In this document: one piece after another, positions 23,304-30,876 of the stretch | Numbering within the stretch: position 1 is the first letter of the stretch | Layout of the letters: each line of letters begins with the position of its first letter | NCBI RefSeq assembly: GCF_014640675.1 | Contig: NZ_BMHK01000032.1 | Span: forward strand, 1 to 41,297 | Direction: 5' to 3' | Length of the DNA: 41,297 nucleotides | From: Novosphingobium endophyticum | GTDB taxonomy: Bacteria; Pseudomonadota; Alphaproteobacteria; Sphingomonadales; Sphingomonadaceae | Position numbers and translations under genes: made by a program | The notes under the pieces: model-generated | The model's input: the letters and a program-made list of their open reading frames with translations, nothing else | Database searches by the model: none | What the model was told of the DNA's origin: nothing

Positions 23304-24695
23304 TCAGCGGATGATCGGCCATGGCGACTGGAGATGCAGGCCGGTACGGGCCACAAGTGCATCGCCGGCCGCCTGCGCTTCCCTGAACAACGCATCCTCA
23401 TCAATGCGGGTCGAACGATAGTTGTCGATCAGGCACTCGCCATCGACCCACACGCTTCGCACGCCACGGCCATCTGCGGACCATACCAGCTGGTTGACGG
23501 GATTGAGCAGGGGCCGCAGTTCGGGCCGATTGGCGTCGTGGCAAACGAAATCCGCGCGCTTACCGGGCTCGATCGATCCGATCTCGTCCGCCAGCCCCAG
23601 GGCACGGGCGCCATTGATCGTAATCATTTCAAGCATCTGGTGCGCGGGGAACACGCTTAGATCTTCTCGCGCGTCCTTGAATGTGCCTGACGCCATCGGC
23701 ATCAGCCGCATGATGTCGCAATCGTAGCCATCCGTGCCGAGCAAGAGGTTGATGCCCGCAGCCGCCAATTCGGGGTAACGGCCCGAGCGCGCCACACCGA
23801 ACGCGCCCTTGAGCGCGGCGAGCGGGCAATAGACCACATTGACACCGCTTTGAATGAGTAACTCGGCTTCTACGTCGGCCAGATGCGCAAGATGGGTCAG
23901 CGTCACATTGTCGCCCAATACGCCCAGCCGCGCCAGATGCTCTATCGGACGGCAACCGGTGTTTTCGAGATACCACTCAGTGTCAGAAAGATACGGGCTC
24001 ATATGCGCCGACACGCCCAGGTTCCGAGCGTCCGCGATCGCCTTTGCGGCTTGCCACACGGCATCCGAATTGGTGTTGTGCCCAACCAGCAGCGGCCAGA
24101 CTGCAATCCGCGCGTTTTCGTCGGGCGGGTAAGCGGTTACTGCAGCCTCCATCGCCGCGATGGCGGCATCGCTTGCCTGTACCGAGCCAACATCATCGCC
24201 AGCCCCGCGCCCTTCGGTCCAGAGGCCGATCCGGGCGCGGATGCCCAACTCAGTTAGGCCCGCTGCCGCTTCGTCGATATGACGGATCGTGCCCGCCTCG
24301 AGAAAGCAGGTGATGCCGCACCGCAGCATCTCAAGGGCAGCAAGCTTTGCGGAGACATGCTCGTCCTGCGCGGTATGTGACAGATAACGCGGCAATACCC
24401 AGTGCAGGAAGGCCTCACTGTCGCGATAGTCGATCGTGTCCGGCATGAAACCGCGCGTAAGCGGATCACCCGTAATGTGGACATGGCCGTTTATGAAACC
24501 CGGCGTGACGATCAGATCGCGCCCATCGATGGTTCGCCGCGCCGAGAATTGCTCCGCCACTTCGCCGCGCGGCCCGACCCCGACGATGCGGCCTGCATCA
24601 ACGGCCAGCGCGCCGTCCAGAAATATCCGCCGCTCACGGTCCATGGTAATGACCGTCGCGCCCTGCACCAGCAATTCGATCGGCTTAGCGGTCAC
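23304..24695 (-). CDS. Amidohydrolase (TrzA/AtzB/guanine-deaminase-like, metal-dependent)
   Basis: A 463-aa amidohydrolase-superfamily enzyme that hydrolyses or deaminates C-N or C-Cl bonds of a heterocycle or ureido compound. Metal ligands are visible: His71/His73 (NGHVH), His231 (SAHMSPY), His268 or 271 (THLAHL) and Asp322 (GTDG). C-terminal signatures NGARALGLADEIGSIEPGKRADF are intact. The start is GTG 24695, with GGAGG 9 nt upstream and an 11-bp overlap with the SnoaL-like gene. It is the best candidate for delivering a urea-bearing or ammonia-releasing product to the urease encoded downstream. Confidence 0.87.
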   Translation of the reverse strand: MTAKPIELLVQGATVITMDRERRIFLDGALAVDAGRIVGVGPRGEVAEQFSARRTIDGRDLIVTPGFINGHVHITGDPLTRGFMPDTIDYRDSEAFLHWVLPRYLSHTAQDEHVSAKLAALEMLRCGITCFLEAGTIRHIDEAAAGLTELGIRARIGLWTEGRGAGDDVGSVQASDAAIAAMEAAVTAYPPDENARIAVWPLLVGHNTNSDAVWQAAKAIADARNLGVSAHMSPYLSDTEWYLENTGCRPIEHLARLGVLGDNVTLTHLAHLADVEAELLIQSGVNVVYCPLAALKGAFGVARSGRYPELAAAGINLLLGTDGYDCDIMRLMPMASGTFKDAREDLSVFPAHQMLEMITINGARALGLADEIGSIEPGKRADFVCHDANRPELRPLLNPVNQLVWSADGRGVRSVWVDGECLIDNYRSTRIDEDALFREAQAAGDALVARTGLHLQSPWPIIR

Positions 24696-25119
24696 TTTCA
24701 GCGCCCTCCTGCCCCTTGGTGTGATCCTTGGGCACTGGAAGGACTTCAATCCCCATTTGCTGGCAGTAGCTCAGCCCATCCCAATAGTCTGCACGCGCGC
24801 TGACAAGCCCATCATGAACGGTGATGAGCATTATCCCGTCTATTGATATTGGCCGGCCTTCATCCGTTGCGGTCATGACATAGGGGACCACCACATGCCT
24901 GCCTTCGCTGACAGTCGCGCCAGGCGCATAGCGCAGGCCGCGAAAACGGCCGAGGAAAGCCCCTAGTCTTTCTCGATATAGATCGCGACCTTTGAACCGA
25001 CTTCCCAGCACACCCATCTGGTTATTGGCAAAATCATCGGTGACCCACGCGGCAACGCGCTCAGGATCCCCACTTGAAAAGGAAGCAAGATACGCGAGCG
25101 CGACTTCAGTCGGCGTCAC
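24685..25119 (-). CDS. SnoaL-like / NTF2-fold protein
   Basis: A 144-aa protein with the NTF2-like pattern: an N-terminal helix pair (VALAYLASFSSGDPERVAAWV), DDFANNQMG, and a final strand with ISIDGIMLITVHDGLVSARADYWD. SnoaL-type proteins act as cyclases, isomerases, hydrolases or small-molecule binders; no reaction can be assigned. It overlaps the VOC gene upstream by 14 bp and the amidohydrolase downstream by 11 bp, so the three are clearly produced together. Confidence 0.8.
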   Translation of the reverse strand: MTPTEVALAYLASFSSGDPERVAAWVTDDFANNQMGVLGSRFKGRDLYRERLGAFLGRFRGLRYAPGATVSEGRHVVVPYVMTATDEGRPISIDGIMLITVHDGLVSARADYWDGLSYCQQMGIEVLPVPKDHTKGQEGAESDR

Positions 25120-25597
25120 TGCCCCACACTTTCCGGGCCGTTTCGTAGACGCCCTGATCGTATGAAAATTCGACGGTATTGCCGTCCGGATCCTTCAGAA
25201 AGCAGATATATCCCACTGGCGCCGGCATCTGCACCGGACCGTGCACGAGGCACCCCTCTTCCTTGCCCCTGGCCGCCAGCCGGTCGACCTCCTCACGGGA
25301 GGTGGTTTCTATGCCGATATGGGCAAAGGGGCCCAGCGTGCCGTGCTGCGTCGGCGCGAATGGATCCATGCCATCAAAGAACTGAGCCAGAACCAGTACA
25401 AAGGGGGAGTCGGCCTGATTGCGATCACCCATCCAGGCGCCATAGCCTTGCGGGTCTTCAGTGCGCGACAGCAACTCAAGGTGCGTATACCGTTCGTACC
25501 AGGCGATCGTCGCGTCGATGTCCTTGACGAGAAGTGCCAAATGCGTCCAGCGCTGACTTGGCGGATGAAGAGAATATGTCGTCTCGGCGTCAGCCAT
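25106..25597 (-). CDS. VOC-family (glyoxalase/extradiol dioxygenase) protein
   Basis: A 163-aa vicinal-oxygen-chelate protein with two babbab modules. The metal triad His19 (WTHLALL), His93 (FAHIGIE) and Glu143 (GNTVEFS) is conserved, so a metal-dependent lyase, isomerase or small dioxygenase is likely. ATG 25597 is preceded by GGGAGC at 8 nt; the upstream frame start at 25624 has no support. It is the first gene of the 13-gene urease run and overlaps the SnoaL-like gene. It is divergent from the flavin reductase. Confidence 0.83.
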   Translation of the reverse strand: MADAETTYSLHPPSQRWTHLALLVKDIDATIAWYERYTHLELLSRTEDPQGYGAWMGDRNQADSPFVLVLAQFFDGMDPFAPTQHGTLGPFAHIGIETTSREEVDRLAARGKEEGCLVHGPVQMPAPVGYICFLKDPDGNTVEFSYDQGVYETARKVWGSDAD

Positions 25598-25809
25598 CAA
25601 ATCGCTCCCAGACCCAAAGATCATGCTATTTTGCTAATGGCGCAAGCTATCGGCTCGCTAGATGCACGGAGTCTATTGAAAAGCAGGCTCAAGCGTCTTG
25701 ACCCAATGTGCACGCCGATATGTCAAAGCTTCCGGGGGACTGGACAAGGGGCGATCTCCGCCCCTAGCCAGATAGAAATCTGAAATGACACACAAGCACA
25801 GAGTGGGTG
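25598..25809. promoter_or_regulatory. Divergent promoter region, urease run versus flavin reductase
   Basis: This 212-bp gap must contain the promoter of the long urease-containing run. Two short perfect palindromes are visible near the flavin reductase: AGGGGCG-atctc-CGCCCCT (25747-25765) and CAGAT-agaa-ATCTG (25769-25782). They could be operators or 5' leader hairpins; no regulator gene is adjacent. Confidence 0.5.
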
Positions 25810-26283
25810 ATGAGAACAAGTCCGCAAGAATTTCGCGCCGTACTGGGGAATTACGCCACTGGCGTCGCGGTGGTCAGTTGCCGTGATCGCATGGGGCGCA
25901 GTGCTGCGATGACCATCAACAGCTTTGCATCGCTCTCACTCAATCCCCCTTTGGTGCTTTGGAGCATTGACAAGGAGTGCGACCAAGCGCCGTTCTTCGC
26001 CGAGGCGACGCATTATGCAATCAATATCCTTGCTGAGGGGCAGCGCGCACTTTCGGTCCATTTCGCGACCCCTAGTCAGGATAAGTTCTGCGGGATCGAA
26101 CATGAAGCGGGACTTGAGGACATCCCCCTCCTCCCGGGGTGCTGTGCGATACTGCAATGCCAGATCGTGGATCGGTATGAGGCGGGCGATCATGTCATTT
26201 TAATCGGCGAGGTGCTGGATATGCGCCGGACTGATGCCAAGCCTCTGGTCGTCCACGCCGGCCAGTATTGCAGCTTAGCCTGA
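25810..26283 (+). CDS. Flavin reductase (HpaC-like, two-component oxygenase type)
   Basis: A 157-aa NAD(P)H:flavin oxidoreductase of the split-barrel FMN-binding class. The start FRAVLGNYATGVAVV, MTINSFASLSLNPPLVLWS and the C-terminal GEVLDMRRTDAKPLV are typical. Such enzymes supply reduced flavin to a separate monooxygenase, yet none is encoded nearby. GTG 25807 and ATG 25810 are adjacent possible starts. It diverges from the VOC/urease run and is followed by a second VOC protein about 150 bp later. Confidence 0.88.
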   Translation: MRTSPQEFRAVLGNYATGVAVVSCRDRMGRSAAMTINSFASLSLNPPLVLWSIDKECDQAPFFAEATHYAINILAEGQRALSVHFATPSQDKFCGIEHEAGLEDIPLLPGCCAILQCQIVDRYEAGDHVILIGEVLDMRRTDAKPLVVHAGQYCSLA

Positions 26284-26437
26284 TTGGGCGGGCTTAAAAA
26301 GTGCCAGTGAAAACCGGGAGGTTTGCTGAACAATTTCCTGGTCATCTGAGTACAAGAAGTGCGGGCGCAGATTGCTCCATTACGGGCCGATCCCGCCAGA
26401 GAGGCGGCGAATCCTTGTACTTCAGGAGACAGTGCGC

Positions 26438-26929
26438 ATGGCGTATCCGAATACACTCATTTTCGTTGACCTAGCGTCGGACGATCCCAGTGCGGCGGGC
26501 AAGTTCTATGCCGAAGTCATGGGCTGGACCAATGAAGGCCGTCCCGAAGGGCTTTTCCACCGCCTCGTGCCGGGGCAGAATTTCCTCTCTTCGGATGGCG
26601 AGCAAAGCCCGATCGGCAATCTGCACATCGGCATCTTCAACAGCGCCAATCAGCGCCCCCACCCCAAGGAGGCCGGCGCGGGTCCACGGGAATTGGCGAT
26701 CGCGCAGTCCAAAGCTCGTATTTGGGTTCTGGTGAGCGATGACGACAGCTCGGATGACGTCATCGAGCGTGCTGTTGCCCGTGGCGCGGTCGAACTTTGG
26801 CGCAATCATTATTGGAAGGAATTCAACGGCTATAACGCCGCCTTCCGTGATCCCTGGGGTAACGAAATCGTGCTCTGGACCAAGGCTGGCTCCAATCCGA
26901 CCATTCCCGAAAACTTCACGCGAGAATAG
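26438..26929 (+). CDS. VOC-family protein (second copy type)
   Basis: A 163-aa glyoxalase-fold protein, divergent from the one at 25106. The N-terminal FVDLASDDPSAAGKFYAEVMGW and C-terminal FRDPWGNEIVLWTKAG mark the VOC repeats. ATG 26438 (MAYPNT) has AGGAG about 10 nt upstream; an in-frame ATG at 26372 lies in unconserved sequence. Metal residues are less certain because the first-strand ligand is not an obvious His. Function is unknown; it may be co-transcribed with the flavin reductase. Confidence 0.82.
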   Translation: MAYPNTLIFVDLASDDPSAAGKFYAEVMGWTNEGRPEGLFHRLVPGQNFLSSDGEQSPIGNLHIGIFNSANQRPHPKEAGAGPRELAIAQSKARIWVLVSDDDSSDDVIERAVARGAVELWRNHYWKEFNGYNAAFRDPWGNEIVLWTKAGSNPTIPENFTRE

Positions 26930-27878
26930 GCATCCCCAGCGGCGCGTTTAGTGGTGGCCTGTTGCAGATGCCTTCTAAGTGGCATGTCGGGTGCAGTTTC
27001 TGAATTCGACGTGACGGGAAGTACCGATTCAGGCTTGCCATGCTACGCCAAGTTGCGTCTGCGGAGCGCTCATGTGGGGTTTCGCAGACGCCCCTTTAGT
27101 TTGGCGATTTATCTTCCGATGCGTTCCGGTGGAACGAGTAATGCGGCAGGAAGAGTGAACTGATGCCCGCTGCCTTGGGCGGCTTTCTCGTAGGATTGCC
27201 GTGTGGAGGCAAGGTTATAGATGGCGAGGATCTTGAAGGCAGGGATGCCCCTCGCTGAAGCCCGACGATAAATGTCAGTATTTTCGGAATGCCCATGCGG
27301 CACAACATCGATCAGCCACTCGCCCGGTGGGCGCACCAGCCATCAGGATGGATCATGTTGATCTCCGCCCAGGTCCCGACGGTGGCGACCATGCGGCTCG
27401 GACCTGCAGTCTCCACTTCGACCGCGCCTGCGACCGCCAATTGGGGGCCTATGGCGGTTCTTGGCAATGAGCGTCTCTATGGGACGGTCAGCCCTCCGCC
27501 TCAGCGTCGAGTTGGATATCGGTGCTTGAGAGGGCAACGGGTAAAATCGATCAATGGGTTGGTCATTCGCCCGCCGGCATGCCAGGCTCATGTTTCGATC
27601 ACCGATCTCCAGAAACCGACCGCCGAACACATAATTGTCCTCGATCAGCATGTCGGCGGCTGCCGTCACCCGGAAACCGCTATGGCAAATTGTTGCGCGA
27701 CTCGCCTATCGAGCCACGCGCTATTTGCCAGGACGACAACGGCGACAGATGTAATGTGACGAACAATCGACGGATCAGTGCTGAGTGTTGAGCGCAGGCA
27801 CTGGCGGGGCCGAACAGTCTGAATGGTCTAGCAGTTCCAGGTTGGATAAGGGAAATCGCTAGGTGACCCCGGCGGCCG
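26930..27878. other. About 950 bp without an intact gene; probable gene decay
   Basis: No full-length frame is present. On the minus strand protein-like segments follow one another in alternating frames: EDNYVFGGRFLEIGD near 27630, VAGAVEVETAGPSRMVATV near 27430-27375, and WLIDVVPHGHSENTDIYRR near 27320-27260. This is what a frameshifted, stop-interrupted gene of about 170-200 aa would look like. The family was not recognised. No IS ends or strong palindromes were seen. Confidence 0.4.
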
Positions 27879-28514
27879 TTAGGCCAGCCGCGCTTCGGTA
27901 CGTGCACGAACCTCGTCCGCGCTGATGCCGGGCGCCAGTTCGACAATCTCGAACAGTTCGCCAAGCGCCGTTCGTTCCAAGACGCAGAGATCAGTGATCA
28001 CCATGTCGACCACGTCGCAGCCCGTCAGCGGTAACGAACAGTTGCGCTTGATCTTTGGCGAACCATCCTTTGCGTTATGCTCCATCGTGACGATAACCCG
28101 GCGCACGCCGGCGACCAAGTCCATGGCGCCGCCCATGCCCTTGACGACCTTGCCCGGGATCATCCAGTTCGCGATGTCGCCACGTTCCGACACTTCCATG
28201 GCGCCCAGAATAGTGAGGTCGATATGGCCGCCCCGGATCATCGCGAAGCTTTCAGCGCTCGACATATAGCTGGACGATGCCAGTTCGCTGATTGTCTGCT
28301 TTCCGGCATTGATCAGGTCCGCATCCTCCTCGCCCTCGTAGGGAAACGGGCCGATGCCAAGCATGCCGTTTTCCGACTGGAGCGTAACCGGCATGTCAGC
28401 CGGAATGACATTGGCGACGAGGGTCGGGATGCCGATGCCGAGATTGACATAATAACCGTCGCGCAATTCGCGCGCAGCGCGCGCCGCGATTTCGGTCCGC
28501 GTCCAACCCATCAT
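27879..28514 (-). CDS. 3-oxoacid CoA-transferase subunit B
   Basis: A 211-aa beta subunit of a family I CoA-transferase (ScoB/PcaJ/AtoA group). The active-site glutamate lies in QSENGMLGIG. NLGIGIPTLVAN, GGHIDLTILGAMEV and CSLPLTG are family marks. Its start overlaps the subunit A stop (ATGA). The enzyme moves CoA from succinyl-CoA or acetyl-CoA to a 3-oxoacid such as acetoacetate, 3-oxoadipate or an aromatic beta-ketoacid. The HyuAB neighbours hint at a 3-oxoacid made by ketone carboxylation, but this is inference. Confidence 0.93.
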   Translation of the reverse strand: MMGWTRTEIAARAARELRDGYYVNLGIGIPTLVANVIPADMPVTLQSENGMLGIGPFPYEGEEDADLINAGKQTISELASSSYMSSAESFAMIRGGHIDLTILGAMEVSERGDIANWMIPGKVVKGMGGAMDLVAGVRRVIVTMEHNAKDGSPKIKRNCSLPLTGCDVVDMVITDLCVLERTALGELFEIVELAPGISADEVRARTEARLA

Positions 28515-29218
28515 GTAGCCTCCCTCTTCCGTACGGTTCTGAATTCAATATGCTTGGCCGGCGTCGGATCGACGATCAGGCGATCGACGAATATCCCGGG
28601 CAAATGTACCGCGTCGGGATCAATGGTGCCTAGCGGCACAACTTCCTCGACCTCCGCCACGCACAGCGCACCGGCCGTCGCCATCGGGTGATTAAAGTTG
28701 CGGGCGGTCTTGCGGAACTGAATGTTGCCGGCGGCATCCGCGCGCCACGCCCTGATCAGCGAGATATCGGCTCGCAGCGCTTCTTCCATGATGTAAGCAA
28801 CGCCGCCAAACTCGCGAACCTCCTTTCCCTCTGCGACGACGGTGCCGACGCCTGTGCGCGTGAAGAAGGCCGGAATGCCGGCCCCGCCCGCCCGGCAGCG
28901 TTCCGCCAGCGTGCCCTGAGGGCAAAATTCCAATTCCAGTTCGCCTGCAAGATATTGCCGCTCGAACTCCTTATTTTCCCCGACATAGGAAGAAATCATC
29001 TTCCTTACCTGCCGCGTGCGCAGGAGCCGTCCCAGTCCAATGCCATCGACGCCGGCGTTGTTCGATATGCAGGTCAGATCACGAACCCCAAGCGCTTCGA
29101 TCGCCAGGATTGATTTTTCAGGTATCCCGCACAAACCGAAGCCGCCCACCATGAGGGTCATGCCGTCGGCCAGGATATCGCTGAGCGCGCTGGTTGCGTC
29201 CGAATAGATTGGTTTCAT
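28511..29218 (-). CDS. 3-oxoacid CoA-transferase subunit A
   Basis: A 235-aa alpha subunit with the diagnostic GGFGLCGIPE near the N-terminus, ISNNAGVDG, and the GTVVAEGKEVREF segment. It partners the overlapping subunit B gene. It follows hyuB by about 100 bp in the same direction, so the four genes hyuA-hyuB-A-B probably form one operon controlled from the IclR-facing promoter. Length is normal and no defects were seen. Confidence 0.93.
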   Translation of the reverse strand: MKPIYSDATSALSDILADGMTLMVGGFGLCGIPEKSILAIEALGVRDLTCISNNAGVDGIGLGRLLRTRQVRKMISSYVGENKEFERQYLAGELELEFCPQGTLAERCRAGGAGIPAFFTRTGVGTVVAEGKEVREFGGVAYIMEEALRADISLIRAWRADAAGNIQFRKTARNFNHPMATAGALCVAEVEEVVPLGTIDPDAVHLPGIFVDRLIVDPTPAKHIEFRTVRKREAT

Positions 29219-29319
29219 CGTCTTTCCACTTCAACCGATTGTCACGCTTCGCCGGGATCGACCTCATTCCGGAGGACGACGGCGCCGGGCGGCCCTAGGT
29301 AAGGGTCGCCCCCCCACAA

Positions 29320-30861
29320 TCACTCTCCGAAGCCGCCGCCGCCGGGCGTTTCGAGAACCACGACGTCGCCCGGATTCATCGCCAGCTTGCGGACCGAGTT
29401 GACATCCTCGCCGTTGACCCGGAAGCGCCCACTGGCGCCGCTGTGTCCGCCGTCGATGCCGTCCGGCCCCTTGTCGAGCCGGCTAGGTACCGCGTTGAGC
29501 CACCAGGGGGCCTCGGTATTCAAGCGGAACTGGATGATCTGACCGTCGCCGCCGCGCTCTCGCCCCGCCCCGCCTGAGCCACGGCGCAGCTCCTTGCGGT
29601 CGAACACGATCGGCATGGCGGATTCCAGGATTTCAATCGGCACCGCCGCAACACCGGTCGGGTAACAGGTAGCGCTGAGACCGGGCTTGCGGGCGCGCGC
29701 GCCCATTCCGCCGGAATAATTGAACATCGCTGACGTAAACGCCTCGCCCGACGCCCGGCTACCCTGCACCTGCATCGTCCACACCGCTCCGGATCCTTCG
29801 GCCAGCACACGATCCGGCACCACTTGGTGCAACGCCTTCAGGATCGGCATCGGCACATACATGCCGACAACGTGCCGTGCGTTGACAGGGGCTGGATAGC
29901 TGCAGTTGAGGATCGATCCCTCCGGCGCGCGCACCTCGATCGGCGCGAGGCTGCCGGTATTGTTGGGCAGATCGGGATTCAGCGAAGAACGCACGGCGAA
30001 CGTCGAATAAGCGTGAGTGTAGTTCTTGACGACGTTGATGCCGACGTTCGTCTGCGGCGAGCTGCCGGTGAAGTCGACGATGATCGTACCGCTGTCGGCA
30101 TCGACGGTCACCGCGCTCTTCAAGGTTATCACGTCGCCGCCGGGGACGTCGAAGGAGCTTTCGCCATGATAGGTTCCGGGCGTCAGCTTGCGAATCGCAC
30201 CGCGCATGGCCTCTTCGGATCGACGAATGACTTCGTCCGACAGTGCCTCGATATCCTCGAGACCGTAGCGTTCGCACAGCGCGATCAGGTGGTCGGCCGC
30301 TGCCTGTCCGCTGGAAACCTGGGCGGAAAAATCGCCGAACACGGCATCGGGCGTGCGGACATTCTGACGGATGATCGCGTGCAGCGTCTCGTTGGGTTTG
30401 CCCTTCTCGTAGAATTTCAGCGGCGGGATCCACAACCCTTCCTCGTGGACGTCGCGCGCACCCGCACCGATACCATATCCACCAATATCGGTGTGGTGGA
30501 TCGTTGAACCAATATAGGCGAGCAATTTGGCGTCCCGGAAGATGGGCGTCAAAATGGTGATGTCAAAGAAGTGCCCGGCAGATAGCCACGGGTCATTGGT
30601 GATGAGAATGTCGCCGGGTTCACACTTGCCGTCGAACAGACTGACCAGATGCTTGCCCGCAATCGCCAGTGAATTGATATGGCCTGGGGTGCCGGTGTTA
30701 GCCTGCGCCACCATACGCCCCCGCTGATCGAACAGCGCGCAGGCAAGGTCGCCGGCCTCGCGCACCACCGGGCTGAAAGCGATCCGTTGCAGCGCCTTCG
30801 CCCGCTCGGTGACGATGCCGATAAGGTTCGACCAGAGAATTTCGAGTTCAATGCTATCCAT
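29320..30861 (-). CDS. HyuB-type subunit (hydantoinase B / acetone-acetophenone carboxylase alpha family)
   Basis: A 513-aa member of the HyuB/oxoprolinase family. Typical features are the N-terminal LEILWSNLIGIVTERA, the CALFDQRGRMVAQANTGTPGH stretch, NDPWLSAGHFFDIT and the glycine-rich end GDVVVLETPGGGGFGE. Members pair with HyuA to cleave hydantoins or oxoproline with ATP, or to carboxylate acetone or acetophenone. A good AAGGGA precedes the ATG, 15 bp after hyuA. It cannot be told from sequence alone which reaction applies. Confidence 0.88.
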   Translation of the reverse strand: MDSIELEILWSNLIGIVTERAKALQRIAFSPVVREAGDLACALFDQRGRMVAQANTGTPGHINSLAIAGKHLVSLFDGKCEPGDILITNDPWLSAGHFFDITILTPIFRDAKLLAYIGSTIHHTDIGGYGIGAGARDVHEEGLWIPPLKFYEKGKPNETLHAIIRQNVRTPDAVFGDFSAQVSSGQAAADHLIALCERYGLEDIEALSDEVIRRSEEAMRGAIRKLTPGTYHGESSFDVPGGDVITLKSAVTVDADSGTIIVDFTGSSPQTNVGINVVKNYTHAYSTFAVRSSLNPDLPNNTGSLAPIEVRAPEGSILNCSYPAPVNARHVVGMYVPMPILKALHQVVPDRVLAEGSGAVWTMQVQGSRASGEAFTSAMFNYSGGMGARARKPGLSATCYPTGVAAVPIEILESAMPIVFDRKELRRGSGGAGRERGGDGQIIQFRLNTEAPWWLNAVPSRLDKGPDGIDGGHSGASGRFRVNGEDVNSVRKLAMNPGDVVVLETPGGGGFGE

Positions 30862-30876
30862 CTTGATATCCCTTTC

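Noticed and set aside
25696..25731. TTGACC followed by a TGTCAA-type box as a sigma70 promoter
   Set aside because: The -10 element does not resemble TATAAT, and the TTGAC/GTCAA symmetry is short enough to occur by chance.
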